NCBI RefSeq assembly: GCF_028765165.1
Contig: NZ_JARADB010000003.1
Coordinates: forward strand, 1,436,042-1,500,041
Length of the DNA stretch: 64,000 nt
DNA from: Paenibacillus sp. MAHUQ-63
GTDB lineage: Bacteria; Bacillota; Bacilli; Paenibacillales; NBRC-103111
Reading direction: 5' to 3'
Under the pieces are notes generated by a model that saw only the letters and a program-made list of their open reading frames with translations, searched no databases and was not told the origin of the DNA. Positions 1-9,135 of this stretch are shown here, in pieces (position 1 is the stretch's first letter; each line of letters starts with the position of its first letter). Made by a program: the position numbers and the translations under genes.

Positions 1-1031
1 GCGGCGTCAGGTCAGGGCTTGCCGTCTCAGCGGCCATACTCGTCTTCTCCTACTTCATGAACGGAGCGCTTTTCATCTGGAGTTTCACTTTATCGGCCCT
101 GCTCGTTCCCTTCATTCTTGCTTTCATTGCGCTGAGCAATTGGAAGCATCTCACCCCCAAAGTCATGTTTCCCAGTTTGCTTGCCTGCGTCAGTGCTTTG
201 GCTACCTTTTGCTTAACGATGTTGGACCGGATATCATCGTTTGTTGCGATGGACGGCACCTTCTTGCTTTACGGCCTGCTGTTCTGTGTCATACATTTCT
301 TTACCATGTGGTTCCTGACCTCTCTCATCGCCCGTATCCAGGAAAATATCGCCATGCGCCAAGAAGTCCACCGCTCCGAGAAGCTGAACGTCTTAAGCGA
401 ACTGGCTGCCTCTGTCGCCCATGAAATTCGAAACCCGATGACGGTTGCCCGCGGCTTTATGCAAATCCTCAGCCAATCCCAAGTCACCGAAGAGAAGAAG
501 CAAATCTACACGTCCATGGTCATTAAGGAAATTGACCGCGCCCAAGCCATTATTACCGATTATTTATCTTTCGCCAAACCGGAAGCCGAGAAGCTGGTGC
601 AGCTTAACGTATCCGAACTGACGAATAAACTGAGCAATCTCATTCATCCGTATGCTTCCATGCGCGGAGTAGAAATCTCCATCGACATGGAGCCATCGCT
701 GAACATACAAGCCAATCAGGAGAAATTGATTCAATGTCTCGTCAATTTAACGAAGAACGGCATCGAAGCCATGCCGGAGGGCGGCCAACTGCGAATTGCC
801 GGCTTTAAGCAAGGCTCCAAGGTTATCGTGCAAATCACAGATAGCGGGGTCGGCATGACCTCCGAGCAGATCAACCGTCTGGGAACTCCCTTCTACTCGA
901 CGAAAGATAAAGGGACGGGCCTTGGCATGATGGTCTCGTACCGAATTATCAAGACGTTCGGCGGCCTTATTGAAGTTACCTCTCAGCCGGATCAAGGAAC
1001 GCGCGTCACGATCTCACTGCCTGCCGCTTGA
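1..1031 (+). CDS. Sensor histidine kinase, 5' end cut by window edge (KinB-like)
   Basis: The frame is open from base 3, so the start lies upstream. The visible part begins inside a membrane region: at least three hydrophobic segments precede residue 95 counted from the ATG at 57. A DHp domain follows with the phospho-acceptor His in SVAHEIRNP (about residue 122), then an HATPase_c domain with an N box (NLTKNGIEAM), a G1 box (DSGVGM) and a G2 box (GTGLGM). There is no HAMP or PAS domain in the visible part. Membrane-bound kinases of this kind feed the Spo0A phosphorelay in Bacillus (KinB), which is inference here. No response regulator gene lies next to it. The 3' end overlaps the convergent PBP gene by 18 bp. 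Confidence 0.88.
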   Translation, partial: GVRSGLAVSAAILVFSYFMNGALFIWSFTLSALLVPFILAFIALSNWKHLTPKVMFPSLLACVSALATFCLTMLDRISSFVAMDGTFLLYGLLFCVIHFFTMWFLTSLIARIQENIAMRQEVHRSEKLNVLSELAASVAHEIRNPMTVARGFMQILSQSQVTEEKKQIYTSMVIKEIDRAQAIITDYLSFAKPEAEKLVQLNVSELTNKLSNLIHPYASMRGVEISIDMEPSLNIQANQEKLIQCLVNLTKNGIEAMPEGGQLRIAGFKQGSKVIVQITDSGVGMTSEQINRLGTPFYSTKDKGTGLGMMVSYRIIKTFGGLIEVTSQPDQGTRVTISLPAA

Positions 1032-2831
1032 CGAACCTGCGAGAATATCCATAATTCCTTTGAATAGCGGTATGGCCTTGTTGCTCTCGGATGGATCCGT
1101 GTTCTTAATGACCACGGACACGGCATACTTCGGCGCTGTCACAGGGCCGTATCCGATGAACCACTGGTTGATCTTCTCTTGCTTGCCTGCCATCGTTTGG
1201 GCGGTTCCGGATTTGCCGGCCAACGACCACTTCGCCCCCTTCAATCCTTGTCCCGTTCCTTCGGTCACGACTTCTCTCATCCAGCTTAACAGGGTGCGGC
1301 TTGTCGCGGCCGATACCCGGCCTTCACTCGAAGCTAGCGCCTGCGGCGGGAACTTCTCCATGACCCGGTCCGTTTGGTACCGGATCTCTTGCACCACTCT
1401 CGGGGAATAACCCTTGCCCGCATGAAGCAGCGTGACGATCATATTAGACGCTTGCAGCGGGGTCATCAAGACATCTCTCTGCCCGATAGCCGTCTGCATC
1501 AGAACCCCTTCGTCATCGTGCGGCGTATGGGCGCCGAACAGCTGCCCGCTCTCCTCGCTGTCGAACTGGCGGAGCATTGTTTCCGCGTCTGTCTGTCCCT
1601 TCCAACCGACCTCATCCAACACGCCCAGCTTGTGCGCGTAGGCTTCCAGCTGAGCAGGCGTCAGCCGCTGCATCACGTTCGCGAATACAATATTGCAGGA
1701 CTGCGCAAAGCCCTCCTCCAACGTTAACGGGCCATGCCCGTCCTTCCTCCAGCACGTAAATCCGTATTTACCGAGCGCTCCATTGCAGGTAAACGTCTCC
1801 CCCGGCTTGACAACACCGAGATCCAAGGCGGCGGCAGCCACGACTGTTTTGAAAATAGAACCCGGTGCCGTCGCTTTCAACGCATAGTTGCTCCAGCTAT
1901 TGCTAGCCAGATCGACAGCCGTCTGGTCGTAATTAGGCCTGCTCGCCATCGCCACAACGTCCCCTTGCTCCACAGCCTGCACAACGGCAGCCCCCTCACG
2001 GATATTCATCTGATCCATGAGTTGTTCGATCTGCCGCTGCAAGCCCGCATCCAGCGTCGTTACCAGCTTAACCGGATAAAATGTGTTATCCGGAGCGATC
2101 ATGCGGGCATCGAGACCGGCCAAAGGCCGCTTGCCGGCATCCATGAAATAAGAGATCGAAGTCTCTCCGATGCCGCGCAGCCACCAATCGAACGTTTTCT
2201 CCAGACCTGCTCCGCCAATCTTCGTTGTCAGAGCAACTTTGCCCTTTGCCAAATCTGCTCCGTACAAATTCATGACACGGTCCGGGTTTTGGCCGACGAA
2301 CCCGATCAGCTGCCGTGCCGTCATGCCGGCCGGATAACGATCCTCCATCTCCACCACCTTGACGTTCGGCAGGCCAAGCGCATGAATCTGCTCCTCTTGC
2401 CTGTCCGTTAACGCAGCCGGTTTCCCATCCAATGCCGTGCTCCACACCTGCGGTTCTGTCAAGTCTTGCATGAATGCATGCCACGCCTTACCTGTCGTCT
2501 GCAAGATCCGAACCAATTGAGCTTCCTGCTGCGGATCCGGCCTCATCTCGTCATGGATGGGGAACACGACAAGCGCTTTAACCTGAGCGCCCGTCATCGG
2601 CCTCAAGTTCCGATCGAGAATATCTCCTCTGCCGCTGTCCAGCACCAACGCGCGCTGTCTCTGGACAACCGAATTTTTGAGCAAATTCACTCCCCGCGAG
2701 CTGTAATTTTCCGTTGCCGCAATCTGGATCCAGAACAGCTTGCCGGCAATCCCCGCAAACAGGAGCACAATCGTGAGAAGAACTAGAAACATACGGCGTT
2801 TTTCATTTAAAGATAGCTGTTTAACCCTCAT
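1014..2831 (-). CDS. pbpI: Class B penicillin-binding protein (PbpI/PBP4b-like transpeptidase)
   Basis: This is a 605-residue class B PBP: a short cytoplasmic tail, one TM segment (FLVLLTIVLLFAGIAGKLFW), a dimerisation region and a C-terminal transpeptidase domain. The active-site motifs are visible: SxxK as SIFK in APGSIFKTVV, SxN as SCN, and KSGT. It cross-links peptidoglycan at the outer membrane face. The ATG at 2831 was chosen because GGGAG sits 8 bases upstream; an in-frame TTG at 2855 is the alternative. B. subtilis pbpI lies near yrrN/yrrO, which supports the name, but udk and greA are missing from between them here. SpoVD and Pbp2-type paralogues cannot be fully excluded. Confidence 0.85.
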   Translation of the reverse strand: MRVKQLSLNEKRRMFLVLLTIVLLFAGIAGKLFWIQIAATENYSSRGVNLLKNSVVQRQRALVLDSGRGDILDRNLRPMTGAQVKALVVFPIHDEMRPDPQQEAQLVRILQTTGKAWHAFMQDLTEPQVWSTALDGKPAALTDRQEEQIHALGLPNVKVVEMEDRYPAGMTARQLIGFVGQNPDRVMNLYGADLAKGKVALTTKIGGAGLEKTFDWWLRGIGETSISYFMDAGKRPLAGLDARMIAPDNTFYPVKLVTTLDAGLQRQIEQLMDQMNIREGAAVVQAVEQGDVVAMASRPNYDQTAVDLASNSWSNYALKATAPGSIFKTVVAAAALDLGVVKPGETFTCNGALGKYGFTCWRKDGHGPLTLEEGFAQSCNIVFANVMQRLTPAQLEAYAHKLGVLDEVGWKGQTDAETMLRQFDSEESGQLFGAHTPHDDEGVLMQTAIGQRDVLMTPLQASNMIVTLLHAGKGYSPRVVQEIRYQTDRVMEKFPPQALASSEGRVSAATSRTLLSWMREVVTEGTGQGLKGAKWSLAGKSGTAQTMAGKQEKINQWFIGYGPVTAPKYAVSVVIKNTDPSESNKAIPLFKGIMDILAGSSSGRQ

Positions 2832-2922
2832 GCCACGGACTCCCAACTTTGCCAATTGATGCTGATGGCTACAGTATCGTCATTCCCGCACGCCGGCAAA
2901 CCGCTCGTTTCCAGGATATATC

Positions 2923-2957
2923 AAAAAAGCCTACCCTCTGAAATCGAGAGCAGGCTG
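2923..2957 (-). terminator. Rho-independent terminator after the chemotaxis receptor gene
   Basis: On the minus strand GCCTGCTCT and AGAGGGTAGGC form an imperfect hairpin with a 7-base loop, followed by TTTTTT. It lies just downstream of the receptor stop codon. Confidence 0.75.
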
Positions 2958-2972
2958 CGAATGATATAAGAA

Positions 2973-5150
2973 CTATATTTCGAATTTGGAAAGCGTGTCG
3001 TTCAGCGACTTGGACAGCAGATCCAGCTTGTCCGACAATTTGACGAGTCCGTCACTGATGCTAAGCTGTTCGGAGCTCAAGGAAGCTACTTCCTCCGATG
3101 TCGCAAGCGATTCTTCCGCGACCGCGCTGACATTCGTCATAGCGTCCGAGAGAACGACCTGAGACTGCTCCAGGGTGGAAATGGAATCGCTGACCGTGCT
3201 GAGCTGCTCGATAAAGCCGCCCATGTGCGTCGTCACTTGTTTGAAAATGATATCCGCTTCTTTCACGGCCAAAATTTGCTCTTGGAAGATCGGCGTTGCG
3301 GTTGACAATACCTTCACCGTCTCATCGATTTCCTTTTGAATCGTTTCTGTAATCTGTCCGACGACGTCGATGGATTGGCGCGATTGATCGGCCAGCTTGC
3401 GGATTTCATCGGCCACGACCATGAAGCCTTTGCCTGCCGCTCCGGCGCGAGCCGCTTCAATGGTTGCATTCAACGACAAGATGTTCGTTTGCTTCGTCAT
3501 GTTGTTGAGAACATCCAGAATTTTGCGGATGGAACGGGTGCTATCCTTCAGATTGTCGACTTTATCGACCATCGAACGGATCATTTCCTCGGTCAAATTC
3601 GTTTTGGAGATCAGCTCCGACATATACTTCGTACCTTGCTCGGAGGAGCTTTGAACGTCGGCGGCCGCCGTTCCCATCTCCAGATTCGCTTCAATAACTT
3701 GCTTCATTTGGACACCGATATGCTGTGTCAGTTCGTTGCCGCGTTCGGATTCCGTCGCAAGTCCGCCGGCCCCGTTGGAAATTTCATCGGTCGCTACCGC
3801 AATCTCTCTGGCGGCAGTCGCCGTCACCTTAGAGGAGTTGCTTAACTCCTGCGCGGTTTCGAACACAGCTTGCGCAGAGTTGCTCGTTTGTTGAACAAGC
3901 GTTGTGATCTGCTGCATCATCGTATCGAAGCTTGCGCCGAGCTGTCCGATTTCATCCTGGGTGACATAGTTGGCGCGAACCGTTAGCTTGCCTTTCGCCC
4001 CTTGCTGCATCAGGTTGCGCAAATTGATCAGCGGACGGCCGATCATTCTCGCTACGAATAGACCGATTAATACGGCAGCGATGGCAGCGAAGAGAGCGAT
4101 GAGAAGTGTATAGTTGAAAATTTTCTTGGCATCTTTAACCAATGCGCTGACCGGAATGTCGCCAACCAGATTCCAACCGGATAAATTGGATTTGTAGTAA
4201 GCGACCAGATGGTCGTCTTTCGTCGTGAAGGAGCCGTGCTCTTCGGCAAGCTGCTCTTTCGTCAATTGAACTTCCGCATCTTTCTCAAGCTGCGTGATAT
4301 CTTTGACGGCGACGTTTTTGTTATCAGCATTCGTGATTACGACTTTGCTGTCGTCTCCCAAAGACATGCCATCCAGTTCTTTATTCAACAGATCCGTGCT
4401 AAGCTCCAGCAGAAGAACCGCGGAAGTGCTGTTCGTCAGTGTATTTCTCATCAGGCGTCCGATGGCGAACGTATTCGTCGAAGAAGACGAGTACCCTTTG
4501 AGCTTACTGTCCAGCCATGCGACCTTGCCGCCGTTATCAATGATCTTTTTGAACCAATCCGTCGAACCGGAATTCTCGCTAAGCGTGCTTCCGCCGGAAC
4601 CCGTAATGACGATCAATTTGCCGTCGGGTCTGTACAGATGAAGCGTTTTAATCGACTTGTTGGAGAAGGTCACGACATTCAATTTATCCGTTAATTGACG
4701 GACGACCTCAAGCGATTCATAGGAGGATGGATCCAGTGTCGGCACTTTCTCGAGAAGGTCCTGCAATTCCTTGTTCAACATAATTTGCAGCGATGTTTCT
4801 TCGAACGTCTGGTAGAGGAAGTCCAGCTTCTGCCCCGCCTGCGTGACGGTTTGAAGCGACGATTCCGCCACTTTGTTCTTGATGACGCTCTTGGATACGC
4901 TGTACGAAATCATCCCAACGATCAGAACGAAGAACAGAATGCTGATGAAGAACATTAAAAACAGCTTCATGCCGACGGACTTCACCGGGTTCTCCAGCTT
5001 CACCTGCTTCATTTCCTTGAATGCGGCTGTGCCCATTTGCTTGGAAGTGCTGCCAGCTGCGCCAAGAATACGACCCCACGGAACATTTCGAATTGTTTGA
5101 ACGACTGCTTTGTTTAAAAATGCGAGAATACTTTGGAGTCCTTTTTTCAT
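2973..5150 (-). CDS. Methyl-accepting chemotaxis protein
   Basis: A 725-residue receptor. A cytoplasmic N-terminus of about 60 residues precedes TM1 (LFLMFFISILFFVLIVGMI), an extracellular dCache-like sensor region of about 280 residues, TM2 (YTLLIALFAAIAAVLIGLFV), a HAMP domain and a long MCP signalling domain. The signalling hairpin tip is recognisable (VVADEIRKLADQSRQS). Receptors of this type signal to CheA/CheW; the ligand cannot be read from the sequence. The ATG at 5150 is preferred because GGCGGTGA precedes it by 5 bases. The TTG at 5180 and ATG at 5165 are poorly placed for an SD. The N-terminal cytoplasmic extension before TM1 is longer than usual. A possible SigD promoter lies upstream. 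Confidence 0.92.
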   Translation of the reverse strand: MKKGLQSILAFLNKAVVQTIRNVPWGRILGAAGSTSKQMGTAAFKEMKQVKLENPVKSVGMKLFLMFFISILFFVLIVGMISYSVSKSVIKNKVAESSLQTVTQAGQKLDFLYQTFEETSLQIMLNKELQDLLEKVPTLDPSSYESLEVVRQLTDKLNVVTFSNKSIKTLHLYRPDGKLIVITGSGGSTLSENSGSTDWFKKIIDNGGKVAWLDSKLKGYSSSSTNTFAIGRLMRNTLTNSTSAVLLLELSTDLLNKELDGMSLGDDSKVVITNADNKNVAVKDITQLEKDAEVQLTKEQLAEEHGSFTTKDDHLVAYYKSNLSGWNLVGDIPVSALVKDAKKIFNYTLLIALFAAIAAVLIGLFVARMIGRPLINLRNLMQQGAKGKLTVRANYVTQDEIGQLGASFDTMMQQITTLVQQTSNSAQAVFETAQELSNSSKVTATAAREIAVATDEISNGAGGLATESERGNELTQHIGVQMKQVIEANLEMGTAAADVQSSSEQGTKYMSELISKTNLTEEMIRSMVDKVDNLKDSTRSIRKILDVLNNMTKQTNILSLNATIEAARAGAAGKGFMVVADEIRKLADQSRQSIDVVGQITETIQKEIDETVKVLSTATPIFQEQILAVKEADIIFKQVTTHMGGFIEQLSTVSDSISTLEQSQVVLSDAMTNVSAVAEESLATSEEVASLSSEQLSISDGLVKLSDKLDLLSKSLNDTLSKFEI

Positions 5151-5235
5151 TTCATTCACCGCCATTAGTTTCTGCTTCAATGCCCCCGTACTTTCGTCCT
5201 AAATTGAAAAGGGTTACATTCAAGTTTTTTTATAT

Positions 5236-5264
5236 ATTTCGACACGCTCAAACAATTTCCTTTA
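5236..5264 (-). promoter_or_regulatory. Possible SigD (motility) promoter for the chemotaxis receptor
   Basis: On the minus strand TAAA is followed 17 bases later by GTCGAAAT, which matches 6 of 8 bases of the SigD -10 element GCCGATAT. The spacer is about 2 bases longer than the usual 15. The fit to a chemotaxis gene is good, but the match alone is weak. Confidence 0.35.
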
Positions 5265-5286
5265 TTATTCGTTCCAAAAAAAGAAT

Positions 5287-5328
5287 AAAAAAAGAAACTT
5301 TCTCCAATATACCTTAGTGTGGAGAAAG
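5287..5328 (-). terminator. Terminator after trhP2
   Basis: On the minus strand CTTTCTCC and GGAGAAAG form an 8-bp perfect stem with a 15-base loop, followed by a T-rich run (TTTCTTTTTTTA). It lies about 10 bases past the trhP2 stop. Confidence 0.8.
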
Positions 5329-5339
5329 CTTCCATGGTA

Positions 5340-6623
5340 CTATTTTCCTGTTTTCTTTCGCATCATATCCCATTTTTTTACAGGAAGTTCCGTCTTCAAT
5401 TCGATAATTTGCAGCGGATGCCTTGCTGCGTCCAGCTTTTGACCTTCTTCATTCCAAATCGCGTCAACCTTTTGTTTGAAATGCGTGCCCTCCGGTCCGA
5501 AAAACTCGACTTCCTGCCCCGGTTTAAAATGATTCCGCTGCTGAATGCGGGCGATGCCTGTTGCTGCATCATAGGAGAGCACCAAACCGACGAAATCAAA
5601 CCCGACGACTTTATCCTCCGGCTCGAAGATGTGATCCTCAGGACCCGGTGCTTCGTAGAAAAAGCCCTCATTCAATGGCCGGTTCGCCGCTTTATGAATT
5701 TCTTCCAGCCACAGCGGATTCAGCTTGAAATTGTCCGGATCTTCGAAGTAACTGTCGATGGCTTGACGGTACGCATTCACGACCGTTGCCACGTAGTGGA
5801 TACTTTTCATCCGGCCTTCAATCTTGAAGCTGTCGACGCCGGATTCTATCATATCTGCAATATGCTCTATCATGCTGAGATCCTTGGAGCCCATCGTGAA
5901 GGCATCGTCATCTTCGCCGAACAAAGGCAGATCCGTCGCAAGCGGGCCCGATAGCGGCTCATTCTTGGCGAACAAATCATATTTCCAGCGGCATGATTGC
6001 GAGCAGCCGCCGCGGTTCGAATCCCGGTCCGTGAAATGGTTGGAAAGGACGCATCTTCCGGAATAGGAGCTGCACATCGCGCCGTGAATGAACGCTTCGA
6101 TTTCGACATCGACATGCGCTTTAATCTCATCGATTTCCTTCATGCTCGCTTCACGGGCCAGCACGACCCGTTCAATCCCTTGATCTTTCCAGAATTTCAC
6201 GGTCTGCCAGTTCATGACCGATTGCTGCGTGCTGACGTGAACCTCCAGCTTGGGAGCTACGCGGCGGCACGTCTCCATAATGATCGGATCCGCTGCGATG
6301 ATCGCGGAGATCCCGGCCTCTTGCAGTCCGCGCAAATAATCTTCCAAGCCCTCGATATCTTCATTGTGGGCATAAATGTTCGTAGCGACGAAAACCTTCG
6401 CGCCATACCCGTTCGCGAATTCCACCGCCTCGCGCATCTCCTCCAGCGAGAAGTTATCGGCGCTCGAGCGCAAACCGTATTTCTGCCCGCCGATATAGAC
6501 GGCATCCGCTCCGTAATGGATCGCAAATTTCAACTTCTCCAAATTGCCCGCAGGGGCCAATAGCTCAGGCTTATGCAGCCTTACACGCTTTCCTCTCGCT
6601 CGTTGTTCCAACGCTGTCGTCAT
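5340..6623 (-). CDS. trhP2: U32 family protein TrhP2 (YrrO), tRNA uridine-34 hydroxylation
   Basis: A 427-residue peptidase-U32 family protein (B. subtilis YrrO is of similar size). It opens with LLAPAGNLEKLKFAIHYGADAVYIGG, carries the U32 signature (EAFIHGAMCSSYSGRC) and a conserved Cys cluster (GGCSQSC and further Cys) that may bind an Fe-S cluster. In B. subtilis and E. coli this family makes 5-hydroxyuridine at tRNA position 34 from prephenate. The ATG at 6623 is preferred: AGAAGGTG lies upstream, and the TTG at 6653 would overlap trhP1. It is the distal member of a trhP1-trhP2 pair, with a terminator after it. Confidence 0.9.
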   Translation of the reverse strand: MTTALEQRARGKRVRLHKPELLAPAGNLEKLKFAIHYGADAVYIGGQKYGLRSSADNFSLEEMREAVEFANGYGAKVFVATNIYAHNEDIEGLEDYLRGLQEAGISAIIAADPIIMETCRRVAPKLEVHVSTQQSVMNWQTVKFWKDQGIERVVLAREASMKEIDEIKAHVDVEIEAFIHGAMCSSYSGRCVLSNHFTDRDSNRGGCSQSCRWKYDLFAKNEPLSGPLATDLPLFGEDDDAFTMGSKDLSMIEHIADMIESGVDSFKIEGRMKSIHYVATVVNAYRQAIDSYFEDPDNFKLNPLWLEEIHKAANRPLNEGFFYEAPGPEDHIFEPEDKVVGFDFVGLVLSYDAATGIARIQQRNHFKPGQEVEFFGPEGTHFKQKVDAIWNEEGQKLDAARHPLQIIELKTELPVKKWDMMRKKTGK

Positions 6624-6649
6624 CTCGAAAACGCACCTTCTTCCATGTA

Positions 6650-7579
6650 TCAATATACCTGTTCTTTATAGAAAAACCCGTAGGATAGTTCGCGCTCAGG
6701 ATCCTGCAATTCGGCGATAGCGTCCAGCCATTCCTGCTTGAATGTATAGCCGGCCGGATCGGCCGCATACGCGTCAATGGCCGCGCGATAGCTTCTCACA
6801 ACCGTTTCATTGTAAACGGCAGATTTCAGGAGCCCTTCAATCTTCAAACTGTCGATATTTCCGTCCATCAGCTCAGGCAAATTCTCCAGCATGCAAATAT
6901 CTTCCGAGCTCATGATATGCGTGCCGTTGCTGTCCTCATACACCGGATAACGCTGGTCGCGGCGTTCATGCTCAATCAGGAATAGTCCGCGCCCGATGGA
7001 GCGATCCTCCGCTACGGCGTCATGGCCCTGATGTTCGATATAATTTTTCACTAGCTCCCGCTTGGAGTGATAAATATTCGTGATGCCGTGAACCTGAACT
7101 TCCACGCTCAGTTCCGTATTCGCTTTGAAAGCCAGCACCTGATCCATGTTCAGCTCTCTGGCCAGCACGACGCGCGATGCGCCCTGCCTGCCCCAATAAT
7201 TCGCCGTCGCATAGTTGGTGGAGGTCATCTCCGCATTCCAATGCAGGGCGAGCCCCTGCGGCAAGGTGCGCGCAGCCATCAGCACCGCAGGATCGCCGAA
7301 AATGACCCCGTCAGCACCAAAGGCTTGCAGCCGGCTCAAATATTCGTCAAGCCCTTCTAGCGAGGCGTTATCGAATATTTTGTTAACCGACACATAGACC
7401 TTCGCCTGCTTCTCGTGCGCCCAAGCGACGGCCTCTGCGATCTCCTCCGGCTTCATATTCCCCGGAAGGCGCATGGCGTAGCGCTCTTCGCCGACTATAA
7501 CGGCATCTGCGCCCGCTTCGATTAATCGTTTCACATCTGCGATCGAGCCGCAGCTTACTACGAGTTCTGGTTTTTTCAC
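6650..7579 (-). CDS. trhP1: U32 family protein TrhP1 (YrrN), tRNA uridine-34 hydroxylation
   Basis: A 309-residue U32 family protein, shorter than TrhP2 and lacking its C-terminal extension. It starts MKKPELVVSCG and keeps the family fold cues GADAVIVGEERYAMR and LSVEVQVHG. The Cys cluster seen in TrhP2 is not evident, as expected for the YrrN partner. TrhP1 and TrhP2 are thought to act together in forming ho5U34. The start is GTG with AGGG 6 bases upstream. TrhP2 follows 26 bases downstream. In B. subtilis trmR (yrrM) sits between mltG and this gene; here the gap is only 45 bp, so trmR is absent from the locus. Confidence 0.88.
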   Translation of the reverse strand: MKKPELVVSCGSIADVKRLIEAGADAVIVGEERYAMRLPGNMKPEEIAEAVAWAHEKQAKVYVSVNKIFDNASLEGLDEYLSRLQAFGADGVIFGDPAVLMAARTLPQGLALHWNAEMTSTNYATANYWGRQGASRVVLARELNMDQVLAFKANTELSVEVQVHGITNIYHSKRELVKNYIEHQGHDAVAEDRSIGRGLFLIEHERRDQRYPVYEDSNGTHIMSSEDICMLENLPELMDGNIDSLKIEGLLKSAVYNETVVRSYRAAIDAYAADPAGYTFKQEWLDAIAELQDPERELSYGFFYKEQVY

Positions 7580-7624
7580 TTGCTTACCCTACCTTCTGTC
7601 AGCTTCCTGTCCATCTTCCATCTT

Positions 7625-8731
7625 CTAATTCGCGGCTTTTTTGCTTTCCGCAATATTTTTCTTATGTTCCTCGAACGTCTCGGCGAACAAATGCCCTTTC
7701 GTTCCATCCTTCTTCGTTACATAGAACAAATATTTCGTCTCTTCCGGGTAGATTGCGGCTTTCATCGAAGCCAGACTGGGACTGGCGATCGGCCCCGGCG
7801 GCAAGCCCGTGTTCAAATACGTATTGTAAGGGCTTTGAATCTGCAAATCCTTCTCCAGCAATCGCTCTTTGGATTTATCGAATAAATATTGCACCGTGGC
7901 ATCGATTTGCAGCGGCATGTTCTTCTTCAGCCTGTTTTGGATCACGCCGGATACGAGAGCCCGCTCTTCATCCTGCACGACCTCCCGCTCAATGAGCGAA
8001 GCGATCGTCAGCATCTGATGCACGGTCAGTCCGCGCTCCTTCAGCTTGTCCTTCCAGTCGGGAGGCAGCGTAGCCAGCTTCTTGTCCAGCTCTTGCAAGG
8101 TGCGCTCAATGAATTCCTGTTCCGTCGAACCCTTCTTGAATTCATAGGTTTCCGGGAACAAGTAGCCCTCCAGCTTGTGCTTCAGGTTTTTGTTATCGGG
8201 GATGGCTAAAGCCGTCTCGCTCTTCAAATCCGCAGGAGCATTCGCCATCTGCAGGAATACATCCTTGCTCCATGGCGTCCCCTCGCTCAATTTAGCAGCG
8301 ATCTGTTCGATGGTATACCCCTCGGGAATCGTAACGCGGATAACCTCTTCCTTTACGGTTTCCCCTTTATTGAGCTTGTCAATCACCTGATCGAACGTAA
8401 TCCCCGGCTTCATGCCGTACTCGCCAGCTTGAAATCTGGAGCCTTGCTTCTTCAGTTTGAGATAGTACGTAAAAATGGATGAGTTCTTAATAAGACCTTT
8501 GGCCTCAAGCTCTTTGGCAATTTGGACGGATCCGGCTCCTTGCGGAATGGATACCCTCACCTCTTGCTCGGATGCTGCAACCGGCTGCATCGCATTCACG
8601 ATGAACAGTCCGATCCCAGCGGCCGTCCCCACAAGAAGAAGCAGGATCAGACCTATCACGATCAGGACGATTCTGCGCGTCCTCTTCCTGGGTTCATTGC
8701 CTTCACTGCCATGATCAAGCATGTTGTTCAC
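7625..8731 (-). CDS. mltG: Endolytic murein transglycosylase MltG
   Basis: A 368-residue MltG (YceG/YrrL) protein. A basic cytoplasmic tail (RKRTRR) precedes one TM segment (IVLIVIGLILLLLVGTAAGI), a LysM-like domain and the YceG catalytic domain. The catalytic Glu is in IASLIEREV, and the motif YNTYLNTGLPPGPI is typical. It cleaves nascent glycan strands at the membrane and so sets strand length. The start is GTG with GGAGG 6 bases upstream. The gene lies in the conserved alaS-ireB-yrrK-yrzB-mltG order. A strong terminator precedes it, so it may need its own promoter. Confidence 0.95.
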   Translation of the reverse strand: MNNMLDHGSEGNEPRKRTRRIVLIVIGLILLLLVGTAAGIGLFIVNAMQPVAASEQEVRVSIPQGAGSVQIAKELEAKGLIKNSSIFTYYLKLKKQGSRFQAGEYGMKPGITFDQVIDKLNKGETVKEEVIRVTIPEGYTIEQIAAKLSEGTPWSKDVFLQMANAPADLKSETALAIPDNKNLKHKLEGYLFPETYEFKKGSTEQEFIERTLQELDKKLATLPPDWKDKLKERGLTVHQMLTIASLIEREVVQDEERALVSGVIQNRLKKNMPLQIDATVQYLFDKSKERLLEKDLQIQSPYNTYLNTGLPPGPIASPSLASMKAAIYPEETKYLFYVTKKDGTKGHLFAETFEEHKKNIAESKKAAN

Positions 8732-8796
8732 TATAAACCTCCTAAGTGCATAACGGCTTGCTTGCCGCGCAGCCCCTCTGCGCTAGCTCTCCAAGC

Positions 8797-8826
8797 AAAC
8801 AAAAACGAGCGGATGCGCTCCGCTCG
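8797..8826 (-). terminator. Terminator between the DUF1292 genes and mltG
   Basis: A perfect 8-bp stem CGAGCGGA / TCCGCTCG with a 5-base loop, followed on the minus strand by TTTTTGTTTG. It would end or attenuate the alaS-side transcript before mltG. Confidence 0.85.
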
Positions 8827-8838
8827 GTTGTTTGCTTC

Positions 8839-9135
8839 TTACAAGTCATCCCCATCCGGAAAAACCATCTCGTCGTAGAGCTCCGAAACGGTTTCCCATT
8901 CATCGTCGTCCTCGATGGTTTCCAGCTCGTATTGCCCGTCCGCATCCGTCGTTACCCGGAAAACCGCAACCTCGTCTTCCTTCTTCAACTGATCCGATTG
9001 CAAAACGGCATAGGTTTGACCCTCATATACGAATTCTTTAAGAAGATGATAGACCGTCGATTCGTTTTGCTCATCAAACAAAATGATATCATCCCCGTAA
9101 GCTTTACGCAATACGTCGGAAGGCGTCGTACTCAT
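8839..9135 (-). CDS. DUF1292 domain protein, second copy
   Basis: A 98-residue acidic protein. The DUF1292 pattern is visible: a short strand (IILFDEQNESTVYHLLKEF), YAVLQSD, and an acidic C-terminus with DDEWETVSELYDEM. It resembles its upstream neighbour at 9132-9440 in layout (both end with an ExEW...E motif), which suggests a duplication of yrzB. The function of the family is unknown. Its ATG overlaps the stop of the upstream gene (ATGA), so the two are probably translationally coupled. GAGGAAG precedes the start by 7 bases. Confidence 0.85.
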   Translation of the reverse strand: MSTTPSDVLRKAYGDDIILFDEQNESTVYHLLKEFVYEGQTYAVLQSDQLKKEDEVAVFRVTTDADGQYELETIEDDDEWETVSELYDEMVFPDGDDL

